Positions 7,712 through 16,757 of a DNA stretch of 64,000 nucleotides are shown piece by piece. Source of the stretch: Profundibacterium mesophilum KAUST100406-0324 (GTDB taxonomy: Bacteria; Pseudomonadota; Alphaproteobacteria; Rhodobacterales; Rhodobacteraceae); assembly GCF_009835145.1 (NCBI RefSeq), contig NZ_APKE01000010.1, forward strand, positions 182,886 to 246,885, given 5' to 3'. Made by a program: the position numbers and the translations under genes. Numbering within the stretch: position 1 is the stretch's first letter; every line of letters starts with the position of its first letter. Below the pieces are notes generated by a model that was not told the DNA's origin, ran no database searches, and saw only the letters and a program-made list of their open reading frames with translations.

Positions 7712-9106
7712 TCAGAAGACCGAGCGCAGGCTGAGGCCGATGCCGTAGGTCTCGCTGTCGTAGAGATCGACGCGCGAGCGGCGAAGCGTGCCATCGAAGG
7801 TGATCGCCGGAACGAAGCCGAGCCGTTCGAGCCCGCCGAGCACGAGCTCGCCGGAAAGGGCCGCCCCGATCTCGTCGCGGCCGCCCTGAACGAAGAGGCT
7901 GCGCGCCTGTCGGCGATATCGCAGGCTGCCGCCGATGCCGACCTGCGGGCGCATGGCCGCGAAAACGCCATCGGTCAACGGAGCGAAGCGCCGCCGAAGC
8001 GAGACCGCGACCTCGGCGTGATCCTGGGCCGGGGCATCGGAAATCGACCGCGCGGCACGAAGCTCCGCACTCCACAGGCCCCCCGCGCCGATGCCGGCCG
8101 TACGCCGCAGATACGCATCGAGCCGCAATACCTCCTCCCGTCCCCCGAGGCCTTCATCGATCCTGAGCGCCCCGCCGGCGGTGATCACGCGCTGCGCATC
8201 AGCGGCCAGTTCCCGGCCCGCTCCCAGCCGCGCAAAGCGCGCGGCGGGCGTGCCGCCGTAAAAGGACTGGCCGATCCCGGCCTCCAGCTCCGCGCCGTTT
8301 GCCCAGTCGCGCCGCAGGGCGAGATAGCCCGCGATCTGATCGAAATCCGTGGCCCTTGCATCGGGTGCCTTGAGACGCGCGGCGCGCGACAGAAGATGCG
8401 TATGTGCGGCAAGCTCGACCACGATCACGTTCGCGGCCGTCGCAGTCGCGCCCGGAAGTCGGTAGGACAGCCGGCCATCCAGGCCAATCCGCGTGCCCGG
8501 CAAGGCCCGGCTTGCGCCTTGCAGCGTGAAGGGCAGGCCGAAGAGGACCGTCTCGCGTGCGGAACTGCCGCCGTTGATGTTCGAGCTGGGGGCGATATCG
8601 ACACCGAGGGAGAGGGCAAGCGGCGCGCGGTCCCTCAGCCGGCGCAGCGCGCGCAGGACTTCCGCCCGCGCCCCGGGAGAGGGGGCATGATCGAGCGCGC
8701 GGCGCAGCCAGAAGGCGGTGCGCAGATCGTGCCCGACCGCCGCATGGGCACCGGCCATGATACGCGCCGCATCGTATCTTTCGCCCTTCGCGCGGGCCAT
8801 TTCCCAGGCGGAGCGCGCCGCGGTGATCGCCTCGGCGCCGCGGCCCAGGTCGGAAAGCGCCCGCGCCTCGAGCAGGGCGGCCAGGAGATCGGAAGGCGCG
8901 CGCGCCAAGAGGGCCCGTGCCATGGCGAGCGCCAGATCGGCGCGGCCATGTTCGAGCGCGGCGATGGCCGTGCCGCGAAGCTCCGCGGGGCTGACGATGA
9001 CGGGCGCGGCCATGCCCCGCGGCGCGGCAAGGCAAAGAAGGGCGAGGGCGAGCCGGCAAGCTCCCCGAAGCCCGCGCCGCGCTGCCCGCCGCTCCGGCCC
9101 GCCCAT
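7712..9106 (-). CDS. Slam-like surface lipoprotein assembly modifier (TPR plus DUF560 beta-barrel)
   Basis: This is a predicted outer-membrane protein of the Slam family, whose members move specific lipoproteins to the cell surface. The 464-residue product begins with a signal-like segment (LRGACRLALALLCLAAPRG). Next come about 140 helical, Ala-rich residues compatible with TPR repeats. A C-terminal half of alternating polar and hydrophobic strands follows (LSLGVDIAPSSNINGG), ending SETYGIGLSLRSVF with a terminal aromatic residue as in outer-membrane barrels. The ATG at 9104-9106 sits one base after the stop codon of the upstream lipoprotein gene. The pairing with a candidate substrate is the main functional argument. 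Confidence 0.8.
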   Translation of the reverse strand: MGGPERRAARRGLRGACRLALALLCLAAPRGMAAPVIVSPAELRGTAIAALEHGRADLALAMARALLARAPSDLLAALLEARALSDLGRGAEAITAARSAWEMARAKGERYDAARIMAGAHAAVGHDLRTAFWLRRALDHAPSPGARAEVLRALRRLRDRAPLALSLGVDIAPSSNINGGSSARETVLFGLPFTLQGASRALPGTRIGLDGRLSYRLPGATATAANVIVVELAAHTHLLSRAARLKAPDARATDFDQIAGYLALRRDWANGAELEAGIGQSFYGGTPAARFARLGAGRELAADAQRVITAGGALRIDEGLGGREEVLRLDAYLRRTAGIGAGGLWSAELRAARSISDAPAQDHAEVAVSLRRRFAPLTDGVFAAMRPQVGIGGSLRYRRQARSLFVQGGRDEIGAALSGELVLGGLERLGFVPAITFDGTLRRSRVDLYDSETYGIGLSLRSVF

Positions 9107-9107
9107 G

Positions 9108-10133
9108 TCAGCGCACCGCGACGAAGCCGCCGGTCTCGCGGAATGTGCCGCCGGAGCCATGATCGGGGCCGGTCCCGATGGTGATGCCGACCGCTTCGGA
9201 CGGATCGTCGCCGGCGAGTATGCCGTTATAGACGCCGGTTTCGTAGACGGTCAGCTGATTGTTCGCATCGAGATAGCCCGACTGAAAGCTTCCCGCGAAC
9301 TCGCCGCTCGCCGAAATCGTGTTCGGACCGATATCGAGCAGGATCGTCGGCAGCGCGGCGGCGCCGGGTTGCAGGGCGTCGATGGCATCTTGGGTAATGT
9401 CGTCGCCCTGCGTCGTGAAGACTTTCCGGTCCGTGATCCGGCCCTTGATCGCGTCCTGTGCCGCGCCGCCGTTGAAATCCGCGAAATCGATCTCCAGCGT
9501 GATCCGGCCGGTCGTGAATTCCAGTCCCGACCGCGTATCGAAGTCCCGGATGCCGGCGTAATCCCCGGTAAAGCTTGCCTGCAACTCGGCCGGCAGGGAA
9601 ACGCCGCCATTGCGCTGATAGGCCCATCCGCCGAACCCGAAGCCCAGGTAGCCCCCGGTGCGCACGATCACCAGTTCGGTCGCGCCGCTGCGCGATCTTT
9701 GGAACAGGAGCTTGTGCGGCAGCTGGGTGATGACCTGACCGTTCCGGGGATCGACGACGCTGCGCGAGTTCTCGTAGACGGCGAAGGGTCCGCTGCGCCC
9801 GGCGGCGCCCAGCTCTCTCATGACGGTATCGCGCGAATAGGGCCCGGTCCCATCGAAGGCGAGGTTGTCGATGGTGAAGGTATCGCTTTGTGCGTCGTAG
9901 ACGGGGTTCTCGGCAAAGCCGTCGCCGCCCTCGCCGCGCGCCTCGAAGCGCTCGATGTCGCCCGCCGCGCTCGGGGTCTGCGTGCCCGGCGGCAGGGCGC
10001 GCCCGCCCAGTGTCGTGACGACCTCGTCGGGCGTTTGTGGCAGGTCGCCCTGCTGCTCGAAGGGATTGCCGCCCGAGCAGCCGGCAAGCGCGAGGGCAAG
10101 GAGTGGCGGCAGGGCCGCGTGCGGTGCCATCAT
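9108..10133 (-). CDS. Candidate Slam-dependent surface lipoprotein
   Basis: This 341-residue lipoprotein has an N-terminal signal with lipobox LALAGC, lipidated cysteine at residue 19 counting from the ATG at 10133 (10130 is also possible). A disordered linker is followed by a beta-rich region with repeated GxFxG-like strands (AELQASFTGDYAGI, GRITLEIDFADFNGG, ISASGEFAGSF). It closes with GIVxG-type spacing and the terminal ETGGFVAVR, resembling the C-terminal barrel of TbpB-like proteins exported by Slam. The next gene encodes the Slam-like protein, one base downstream. The ligand is unknown; nothing in the sequence proves iron or haem binding. Confidence 0.75.
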   Translation of the reverse strand: MMAPHAALPPLLALALAGCSGGNPFEQQGDLPQTPDEVVTTLGGRALPPGTQTPSAAGDIERFEARGEGGDGFAENPVYDAQSDTFTIDNLAFDGTGPYSRDTVMRELGAAGRSGPFAVYENSRSVVDPRNGQVITQLPHKLLFQRSRSGATELVIVRTGGYLGFGFGGWAYQRNGGVSLPAELQASFTGDYAGIRDFDTRSGLEFTTGRITLEIDFADFNGGAAQDAIKGRITDRKVFTTQGDDITQDAIDALQPGAAALPTILLDIGPNTISASGEFAGSFQSGYLDANNQLTVYETGVYNGILAGDDPSEAVGITIGTGPDHGSGGTFRETGGFVAVR

Positions 10134-10341
10134 GCGGATCCTTCGAGCTGGGTGGATGCCATGATGAGAGCGCGATCGGATGCGGGCTGTCAATCGGACC
10201 GCGCGGTCACCTTCGGAGGATCGACCGAGCTGCGGCACGAAAGGAACAGGGGGCCGATGTCTTGCACCGCCCGCTGCGTTGGGGATAGGTGAAGCGATCG
10301 CGCGCCGACGGCGGCGCCCCACCAAGCGGCGGAGCCCAGCC

Positions 10342-11253
10342 ATGACCCTCACTCCCGAGCAACTCGCCCAGATCGAGGAAGAGCGCGCGGCGCAGCGGCC
10401 CACGCGCCGTGCCGTCTCCGAAGGAATGGAGGCGCATCTTTACACCGCCTACCCGGTGCTCGATCACGGCTTCATCCGCGTCATCGATTACATGGGCGAC
10501 GACGCGGCCATCTGCCAGGCGGCGCGGGTAAGCTACGGCCGGGGCACCAAGTCGGTGCAGAACGACGAGGGGCTGATCCGTTACCTGATGCGGCACTGGC
10601 ACTCGACGCCTTTCGAGATGTGCGAGATCAAGCTGCATGTGAAACTGCCGGTCTTCGTCGCGCGCCAGTGGATCCGTCACAGGACCGCCAACGTAAACGA
10701 GTACTCGGCCCGCTACTCGATCCTCGACCGGGAGTTCTATGTCCCCGAGCCCGATGCGCTCGCCGCACAGTCCAGCACCAACAACCAGGGGCGCGGCGCG
10801 GTCCTGCAAGGGGAGGAGGCGGCAAGGGTTCTCGACATCCTCAAGCGCGATGCCAACCGCGCCTACGACCATTACGAGGAGATGCTGGGCACCGACGGAC
10901 AACAGGGTCTCGCGCGCGAGCTGGCGCGGATGAACCTGCCGGCGAGCATCTATACCCAGTGGTACTGGAAGACCGACCTGCACAATCTGCTGCATTTCCT
11001 GCGCCTGCGTGCCGACAGCCACGCGCAGATGGAGATCCGCGTCTATGCCGAGGCCATCGCCAAATGCGTGAAGGACTGGGTTCCTGCGGCCTACGCCGCT
11101 TTCGAGGATTACCGGATGGGCGGGGCGACGCTTTCGGCCGGCGCGCTGGGCTGTTTGCGCCGGATGCTCGACGGCGAGACGGTGACGCAGGAGACGAGCG
11201 GCATGTCGAAGGGTGAGTGGCGCGAGTTCGAGGCGATCCTCGCACGCAGGTAG
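10342..11253 (+). CDS. thyX: Flavin-dependent thymidylate synthase
   Basis: ThyX makes dTMP from dUMP using FAD, NADPH and methylene-tetrahydrofolate. The 303-residue protein has the ThyX signature [15 protein letters not shown] at residues 112-126. The serine usual in RHRxxSxNExS is an asparagine here (N117), while the other key positions are kept. The dUMP-binding [11 protein letters not shown] segment lies in the C-terminal half. The ATG at 10342 gives the expected length with the conserved core starting about residue 30. It is divergent from the lipoprotein/Slam operon across 208 bp and is followed by a strong hairpin. Confidence 0.96.
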   Translation: MTLTPEQLAQIEEERAAQRPTRRAVSEGMEAHLYTAYPVLDHGFIRVIDYMGDDAAICQAARVSYGRGTKSVQNDEGLIRYLMRHWHSTPFEMCEIKLHVKLPVFVARQWIRHRTANVNEYSARYSILDREFYVPEPDALAAQSSTNNQGRGAVLQGEEAARVLDILKRDANRAYDHYEEMLGTDGQQGLARELARMNLPASIYTQWYWKTDLHNLLHFLRLRADSHAQMEIRVYAEAIAKCVKDWVPAAYAAFEDYRMGGATLSAGALGCLRRMLDGETVTQETSGMSKGEWREFEAILARR

Positions 11254-11265
11254 GCACGCGTTTTA

Positions 11266-11299
11266 CCGCCCGCGGATCGTTGCGGCGATCCGCTGGCGG
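11266..11299 (+). terminator. Hairpin after thyX
   Basis: A long stem consists of CCGCC, a single C/T mismatch, then GCGGATCG, paired with CGATCCGC and GGCGG around a 6-nt loop. It starts 12 bp after the thyX stop. No T-tract follows, so it may be a weak or Rho-assisted terminator or an mRNA 3'-end stabiliser. Confidence 0.55.
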
Positions 11300-11378
11300 G
11301 CCTATGGTTTCCACGGGTCGCAGGAGCCGGCCCCGAAGCGCAGCTTCGCTCACATAAACAGACCCGGTAACCGACGCG

Positions 11379-11723
11379 ATGATCATCTACGGAATTCCCA
11401 CCTGCGATACCTGCAAGAAAGCCATCAAGGCGCTCGAGGCCGCCGGCCATGACATCACGTTCCGGGATGTGCGCGCCGAGCCGCTGAGCGATAGCGAATG
11501 GGACAGGCTTCTGGCCAAGTTCGGTGATCGGCTGGTCAACACCAACTCGACGACCTATCGTGGCCTGAGCAACTGGATGAAGGCATCCGAGGCCGAGGCA
11601 CAACTCGCCGCGCATCCCACCTTGATGAAGCGCCCCGTGATCGATAGCGATGGAAAGCTCTACATGGGCTGGGAAAAATCGACACAGACGGCGCTTCTGG
11701 GCGGAGCGCAGGCCGGCAGCTGA
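11379..11723 (+). CDS. ArsC/Spx/MgsR-family protein
   Basis: This 114-residue protein has the thioredoxin-like ArsC/Spx fold. It starts IIYGIPTCDTCKKAI, with a CxxC pair at residues 9 and 12, and contains the family segments WDRLLAKFG, LVNTNSTTYR and HPTLMKRPVID. The RP dipeptide before the final strand is characteristic. Family members include arsenate reductases and uncharacterised YffB-like proteins. No other arsenic gene is near, so arsenate reduction is not supported by context. The ATG at 11379 is the only sensible start. Confidence 0.88.
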   Translation: MIIYGIPTCDTCKKAIKALEAAGHDITFRDVRAEPLSDSEWDRLLAKFGDRLVNTNSTTYRGLSNWMKASEAEAQLAAHPTLMKRPVIDSDGKLYMGWEKSTQTALLGGAQAGS

Positions 11724-11799
11724 TCGCGGCCGCGCGGGGGAGGGGGACGTTCCAGCGGTCTGCGCTATATCGCAGCGGGTCACAGCTGGAGCGCGACCG

Positions 11800-12198
11800 A
11801 TGCAACTTGCCATACTCTACGTCTCAACCGCCGCCGTCTTCCTGATCCTCGACGCGATCATGCTGCAGACGGTGATGAAACCGCTCTTCAAGAAGCATCT
11901 GGGCGATCAGATCCTCGAAAGCCCGCGCTTCGTCGCGGCGACTGTCTTCTACCTTTTTTACGTGGTTGGCCTCCTCTATTTCGTCAGCCTGCCCGCGCTG
12001 CGCGAGGGTGCGCCGCTGCAAGCCCTGTGGAACGGGATGTTCCTCGGGGCGATCGCCTACGGCACCTATGAGTTCACCAGCTACTCGGTCATGCGTGACT
12101 GGTCGCTTCAGCAGGTGGCCGTCGACGCGACATGGGGCACCATCCTGACGGGCGTGTCGGCATGGGCGGGCGTGATGATCACGCGCGCTTTCGTCTGA
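11800..12198 (+). CDS. DUF2177-family inner-membrane protein
   Basis: This 132-residue membrane protein has four predicted hydrophobic segments: LAILYVSTAAVFLILDAIML, FVAATVFYLFYVVGLLYFVS, LWNGMFLGAIAYGTYEFTSY and TILTGVSAWAGVMITRAFV. The motif YGTYEFTSYSVMRDWSLQQVAVD, followed by TWG, matches the DUF2177 family. In some bacteria DUF2177 genes accompany cyclopropane-fatty-acid or photolyase-type clusters, but no such partner is present. The ATG at 11800 follows a CTGGAG-like ribosome site at 11785-11790. The function is unknown. Confidence 0.85.
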   Translation: MQLAILYVSTAAVFLILDAIMLQTVMKPLFKKHLGDQILESPRFVAATVFYLFYVVGLLYFVSLPALREGAPLQALWNGMFLGAIAYGTYEFTSYSVMRDWSLQQVAVDATWGTILTGVSAWAGVMITRAFV

Positions 12199-12271
12199 GC
12201 GGGCCTTCGTGCTTGATTGCCGCCCGGTCCGCGTCTCTAATGCGAACCGGGGATCAAGGGGAGGGCCGGCA

Positions 12272-12688
12272 ATGACCAGGATGACAGGGGCGACGATCGC
12301 GTTTTTGACGGCATGCCTCGGCGCAAGCGGCGCGGGCGCGGAGCCGGCTGCCGCGCGGATATATCTCTATGACACGGCGCCGAACTACTGCCCGGCCGGG
12401 CTCTCGCCGGTGACCATCGACGGGACGATCTCCTGCGGCGTGCCGAACAGCGAAGGCTCCTACGTCGAGGCCTCCCCGTCGGCGCATGAGACGCCCCGCC
12501 GCTCGGCCATCTTGATGCCGGTAAAAAGCGCGCGGCATTCGCAAGGCCGGTCCGGCATGGCCCCGGTCCCCCAAGCGCCGACCCGGCATGCGTCGGGCCG
12601 GGCGGATAGCGGGGCCACGGTAATGGGCAGGCCATCCATCGAGCGCGATCTGAGCGATGATGCCGAGGGTGCGGTGTCGCTGCGCTGA
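12272..12688 (+). CDS. Small secreted hypothetical protein
   Basis: The 138-residue product has a probable Sec signal (MTGATIAFLTACLGASGAGA), a short segment with two cysteines (YCPAGLSPVTIDGTISCG) and then a long low-complexity tail rich in Ser, Pro and Arg. I do not recognise a family. The paired cysteines about 16 residues apart could form a disulphide. The ATG at 12272 is preferred because it places the signal at the N-terminus and is preceded by GGAGGG. Genes of this type are often lineage-specific; the second half may be poorly conserved. Confidence 0.6.
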   Translation: MTRMTGATIAFLTACLGASGAGAEPAAARIYLYDTAPNYCPAGLSPVTIDGTISCGVPNSEGSYVEASPSAHETPRRSAILMPVKSARHSQGRSGMAPVPQAPTRHASGRADSGATVMGRPSIERDLSDDAEGAVSLR

Positions 12689-12735
12689 TCCGCCCTCACG
12701 GGCATGCGCGAAGCGGCATTCTCTTCGCTTTCCTG

Positions 12736-12770
12736 AAAACGGCCCGCAGGCAAGGCATGCGGCCCGTTTT
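12736..12770. terminator. Bidirectional terminator between convergent genes
   Basis: A 13-bp inverted repeat, AAAACGGCCCGCA against TGCGGCCCGTTTT with one C/C mismatch, surrounds a 9-nt loop. The A-run on one side and T-run on the other suit a bidirectional Rho-independent terminator. It serves the small secreted protein gene and the convergent cold-shock gene. Confidence 0.85.
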
Positions 12771-12794
12771 ACGGTCAGCGACAGTTGGACCCGA

Positions 12795-13001
12795 TCAGAC
12801 CGCCTGCAGGTCGGATGCGGATTCGCGCCCGTCGCGGCCTTCGCTCAACTCGTAGCGAATCTTTTGGTTGTCGGCGAGGCCGGTCATTCCGGCGCGCTCA
12901 ACGGCCGAGATATGAACGAAAATATCCTTACCGCCGCCATCGGGCGCAATGAATCCGTAGCCTTTGGTGGTGTTGAACCATTTCACGGTGCCAGTGGGCA
13001 T
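12795..13001 (-). CDS. cspA: Cold-shock domain protein
   Basis: This 68-residue single cold-shock domain protein is a nucleic-acid chaperone. RNP1 is KGYGFI at residues 13-18 and RNP2 is DIFVHIS at 26-32, both with the expected aromatic residues. The ATG at 12999-13001 is preceded by GGAGAT at good spacing, and [10 protein letters not shown] is the standard start for alphaproteobacterial Csp proteins. A 5' leader of up to about 300 nt is possible, as often seen for cold-inducible csp genes. Confidence 0.95.
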   Translation of the reverse strand: MPTGTVKWFNTTKGYGFIAPDGGGKDIFVHISAVERAGMTGLADNQKIRYELSEGRDGRESASDLQAV

Positions 13002-13328
13002 ACCGATCTCCTTCATCGTAACCCGCCCGCGGAAGTGCGACGGGGTGGTGCTCATCGTCTTCCAGGACGCCGGGCGCATCACGAAATAGAGAGGCGCGGC
13101 CCGAGGAAAGTCGGTCGTCACGCCCAGAGATTTGGATCTCTTGTCTGGATTTGCAAGGGAAAGTCTGACGCCGCGCGGGAGCTTGCCGCCGCACCCTCGC
13201 GCGGTGCAATGCCACCACCGAAAATCGCCTCGTGATGCATGCGGGGGCGCGGGGCGCGGGCGGGGCGAGGCCTCAACCGCATTTCCCCTCACCGGGCAGC
13301 GCGTCGCCGCCCGGTGCCTTGCGGGACG
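13002..13328. other. 327-bp region between thrS and cspA, probable csp leader and promoter
   Basis: Both flanking genes are on the minus strand. Two structures are visible. One is an inverted repeat AGAGAT-TTGG-ATCTCT at 13126-13141, which would be near the 5' end of a long csp leader. The other is an 8-bp hairpin, CACCGGGC and GCCCGGTG at 13290-13316, which could end thrS transcription but lacks a T-tract. No open frame here has a recognisable product. Confidence 0.45.
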
Positions 13329-15275
13329 CTAGCGCATGTCGGGCGCGCGGGCCTCTTGGGTCAACGTGTCGACCAGCGTATCGAGGGTTTCGGTGCGGGT
13401 GTGTTTCTCACCAAGGCGGCGCAGGCTCACCGTCCGCTCGGCGACCTCTCTCTGACCGATCGCGAGAATAACCGGGACCTTGCCAAGGCTGTGCTCGCGG
13501 ACCTTGTAGTTGATCTTCTCGTTGCGCGTGTCGGCCTCGGCGCGGATGCCGGCGGCGCGCAGCATTTCGGTGACCTCAGCCACGTAGTCATCGGCATCCG
13601 AAACGATGGAGGCCACGACGACCTGGCGCGGCGCGAGCCAGAAGGGCAGCTTGCCGGCATGGCTCTCGATCAGGATGCCGATGAACCGCTCGAAACTGCC
13701 AAGGACGGCGCGGTGGAGCATGACGGGACGGTGCTTGGCGCCGTCCTTGCCGATATAGCTCGCATCGAGCCGCTCGGGCAGTACGAAATCCACCTGCAGC
13801 GTGCCGCATTGCCAATCGCGCCCGATCGCGTCGGTGAGGACGAATTCGAGTTTCGGTCCGTAGAAGGCTCCTTCACCGGGGTTCAACTCGAACTCGGCGC
13901 CGGCGGCCTGCGTGGCTTGCCGCAAGGCGGCCTCGGCCTTGTCCCAGACCGCATCGCTGCCGGACCGCATCTCCGGGCGATCGGAGAACTTCACCTTGAA
14001 CGCGCTGAAGCCCAGGTCGGAATAGACCTGCGAGAGGAATTCGATGAAGCGCTTGGTTTCGACCTCGATGTCGTCCTCGGCGCAGAAGATATGCGCATCG
14101 TCCTGCGTGAAGCCGCGCACCCGCATGATCCCATGCAGCGCGCCGGAGGGCTCGTAGCGGTTGCACGATCCGAACTCGGCCATCCGCAGCGGCAGGTCAC
14201 GGTAGGATTTAAGACCCTGGTTGAAGACCTGCACGTGGCAGGGGCAGTTCATCGGCTTGAGCGCGTTGACCGCCTTCTCGCGCGCATGCTCCTCGTCGAC
14301 CTCGACGATGAACATGTGTTCCTGGTATTTCTCCCAGTGGCCCGAGGCCTCCCAGAGCTTGCGATCGACCACTTGCGGTGTGTTGACCTCGACATAACCG
14401 CCGCGGTCCTGCCGGCGCCGCATGTAATCTTGCAGCGTGGTGTAGATGCGCCAGCCATTGGGGTGCCAGAACACCTGGCCGGGGGCCTCCTCCTGGAAAT
14501 GAAAGAGGTCCATCTCGCGCCCCAGCCGGCGGTGGTCGCGCTTGGCGGCCTCCTCGAGCATCGTCAGATGCGCCTTGAGATCGTTGCGGTTGCGGAAGGC
14601 CACGCCGTAGATCCGCTGGAGCATCGGACGCGTGTTGTCGCCCAGCCAGAAGGCACCGGCCACGTTCATCAGCTTGAACGCATCCGCGGGAACCTGCCCG
14701 GTATGCAGAAGATGCGGACCGCGGCACATGTCCTGCCAGTCGCCATGCCAGTACATTCGGATCGGCTCGTCGCCCGGAATGCGGTGGATCAGCTCGATCT
14801 TGTAGGGCTCGCCCGTCTCCTCGTAATGGCGGATGGCACGCTCGCGCTCCCAGATCTCGGTGCGCACCGGCTCGCGGGCATTGACGATCTCGCGCATCCG
14901 CGTCTCGATCCGGCCCAGGTCCTCGGGCGTGAAGGGCTCTGCCCGGTCGAAATCGTAAAACCAGCCGAAATCGCGCACGGGGCCGATCGTGACCTTCACG
15001 TCGGGCCAGATCTCCTGCACCGCGCGTGCCATGATATGCGCGAGGTCGTGGCGGATCAGCTCGAGCGCGGGCGCGTCGTCCTGCATCGTGTTGATGGCGA
15101 TCGCGCCGTCATGCTCGATCGGCCATTGCAGATCCCAGTGCACCCCGTCGAGAGAAGCGGAAATCGCCTTCTTGGCCAGCGATTTGGAAATGCCCTCGGC
15201 CACCTCGGCTGCGGTCGTCCCGGCGGGAAACTCGCGCGCGGTGCCATCGGGAAAAGTCAGGGAGATTTGGGCCAT
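13329..15275 (-). CDS. thrS: Threonyl-tRNA synthetase
   Basis: ThrS charges tRNA-Thr with threonine. The 648-residue protein is full length: an N-terminal TGS domain ([18 protein letters not shown]), the editing domain with [11 protein letters not shown], the class II catalytic core with the zinc-ligand segment [12 protein letters not shown] and motif 2 [15 protein letters not shown]. The C-terminal anticodon-binding domain is around [12 protein letters not shown]. The ATG at 15273-15275 is chosen because [11 protein letters not shown] is the usual TGS start and AGGAGG lies upstream. It is divergent from an MFS transporter gene. Confidence 0.97.
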   Translation of the reverse strand: MAQISLTFPDGTAREFPAGTTAAEVAEGISKSLAKKAISASLDGVHWDLQWPIEHDGAIAINTMQDDAPALELIRHDLAHIMARAVQEIWPDVKVTIGPVRDFGWFYDFDRAEPFTPEDLGRIETRMREIVNAREPVRTEIWERERAIRHYEETGEPYKIELIHRIPGDEPIRMYWHGDWQDMCRGPHLLHTGQVPADAFKLMNVAGAFWLGDNTRPMLQRIYGVAFRNRNDLKAHLTMLEEAAKRDHRRLGREMDLFHFQEEAPGQVFWHPNGWRIYTTLQDYMRRRQDRGGYVEVNTPQVVDRKLWEASGHWEKYQEHMFIVEVDEEHAREKAVNALKPMNCPCHVQVFNQGLKSYRDLPLRMAEFGSCNRYEPSGALHGIMRVRGFTQDDAHIFCAEDDIEVETKRFIEFLSQVYSDLGFSAFKVKFSDRPEMRSGSDAVWDKAEAALRQATQAAGAEFELNPGEGAFYGPKLEFVLTDAIGRDWQCGTLQVDFVLPERLDASYIGKDGAKHRPVMLHRAVLGSFERFIGILIESHAGKLPFWLAPRQVVVASIVSDADDYVAEVTEMLRAAGIRAEADTRNEKINYKVREHSLGKVPVILAIGQREVAERTVSLRRLGEKHTRTETLDTLVDTLTQEARAPDMR

Positions 15276-15440
15276 CAGGGCACCTCCTCGTCGGTTTGGC
15301 GCCCACGGAACGCCCGGTTGCAAGTATGTCGCGCCCTAGATGACGAGGGCGCCCATCCGTGTCAAGCGACGCAAGGGCATAATGGGCGCCGAGCGGAAGG
15401 CGCGTTATATGCGCGTGATCGGTGGCAAGGGGAGGGGCGC

Positions 15441-16754
15441 ATGGCCTGGGGTGGAGGAAGCTTCGAGGAAACGATTTTCGAGGCTCTTGTCGACGACCCC
15501 GATGGCGACGGGGAGCTCGATCCGCGCGCCGCCGAACATGAGCCCGGCAATTTCCTGCGCCATCTTGGCGCCCTCTCGCTGAGCAAGCTCGCCGACGGGC
15601 TGCTCGATCCCAAGCTGGTGCTCAGCTGGCTTCTGACCAGCCTCGGGGCCGGGGCCTTCTGGGTCGGTCTGCTGGTGCCGATCCGCGAGGCGGGCGCCTT
15701 GCTGCCGCAGCTCTTCACCGCGCCGCGCATCCATGCGATGGCCCGGCGCAAATGGGCCTGGGCCACGGGCAGCGCGGTGCAGGGCGCGGCCGCGGCGGGG
15801 ATCGCCCTGGCCGGACTGACGCTGGGCGGCCCCCTTGCGGGCGGCGCGATCTGCGCGATGCTGGCGATGCTGGCCTTGGCGCGGAGCGTCTGCTCGGTGA
15901 GCTACAAGGACGTTCTGGGCAAGACCGTGGGGCGCGCCAGGCGCGGAACGGCGACCGGTTTCGCAAGTTCGCTGGCCTCCGTTGGGGTAATCCTCTTCGC
16001 GCTGGCCTTGATGAGCGGGCTGGCCGAGCGGCGGACACTGGTGATCGCCGCGATCACGCTGGCCGCGCTCGCATGGCTCGGCGCCGGCGCGATCTTCTCG
16101 ATGCTGCGCGAGCCGCCGACACCGCGCAGCCCCGGCAAGCCGGCCTTGGGACAGCTTGCCCTTCTTGGCGAGGATCCGCAGCTGGCCCGGTTCATCGCAA
16201 CGCGCGGTCTGCTGACCGGAACGGCGCTCGCCCCGCCCTATCTCGTGGTGCTCGCCAGCGATGCCGGGGGCGGCGCCTTCACGCGTCTCGGCGCCCTGGT
16301 GTTGGCATCCTCCGCCGCCTCCTTCGTCTCGTCCTACATCTGGGGGCGGCTCTCGGACCGGTCGAGCCGCGCGGTGCTCCGTCTGGCGGGCCTGGCGGGG
16401 GCGCTTGCCATCGGCGCGGCGCTCGTCCTCGACGCGGCCGGGCTTTCGGGGAATGCCTGGGCGCTTCCGGGCGTGCTTTTCGTGCTGATGGTGGCCTATC
16501 ACGGGGTGCGCCAAGGGCGATCCACCTATCTCGTGGACATGGCGCCCAAGGACATGCGGCCCGCCTACACCGCCGTTTCGAACACGGTGATCGGGGTGCT
16601 GCTTCTGGGAGCCGGGGTGTTCGGCGCCCTTGCGGCCGTTGCGGGCGCGCAGGCGACACTGGCGCTCTTCGCGATCATGTGCTTGGCAGCGACCTGGATC
16701 GGACGCGGTCTCGCCCAGGTCGAGCAGGGCCTTGGCGGCGCAGCACAGGAGTGA
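15441..16754 (+). CDS. MFS-type transporter
   Basis: This 437-residue integral membrane protein has about ten to twelve hydrophobic segments. A soluble N-terminal stretch of about 60 residues (SFEETIFEALVDDPDGDGELD) precedes the first helix (LVLSWLLTSLGAGAFWVGLL). The inter-domain loop is charged and includes LGEDPQLARF. The segment YIWGRLSDRSSRAVLR resembles the MFS loop motif. The ATG at 15441 follows AGGGGAGGGGC; the frame is open far upstream, but only as a shadow of thrS. Three bases separate it from the next hydrolase gene, so they form an operon. The substrate is unknown. Confidence 0.85.
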   Translation: MAWGGGSFEETIFEALVDDPDGDGELDPRAAEHEPGNFLRHLGALSLSKLADGLLDPKLVLSWLLTSLGAGAFWVGLLVPIREAGALLPQLFTAPRIHAMARRKWAWATGSAVQGAAAAGIALAGLTLGGPLAGGAICAMLAMLALARSVCSVSYKDVLGKTVGRARRGTATGFASSLASVGVILFALALMSGLAERRTLVIAAITLAALAWLGAGAIFSMLREPPTPRSPGKPALGQLALLGEDPQLARFIATRGLLTGTALAPPYLVVLASDAGGGAFTRLGALVLASSAASFVSSYIWGRLSDRSSRAVLRLAGLAGALAIGAALVLDAAGLSGNAWALPGVLFVLMVAYHGVRQGRSTYLVDMAPKDMRPAYTAVSNTVIGVLLLGAGVFGALAAVAGAQATLALFAIMCLAATWIGRGLAQVEQGLGGAAQE

Positions 16755-16757
16755 CGC

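Noticed and set aside
10134..10341. Fur box upstream of the lipoprotein/Slam operon
   Set aside because: The region is G+C-rich with no AT-rich dyad resembling a Fur or Irr site, so iron control is not supported.
13290..13316. Hairpin after thrS as a Rho-independent terminator
   Set aside because: The stem is only 8 bp and no T-tract follows on the minus strand; kept only as a note on the intergenic region.
13239..15440. Very long open frame on the plus strand running opposite thrS and into the MFS gene
   Set aside because: It is a shadow of thrS. Only the part after ATG 15441 has membrane-protein character and a proper ribosome site.
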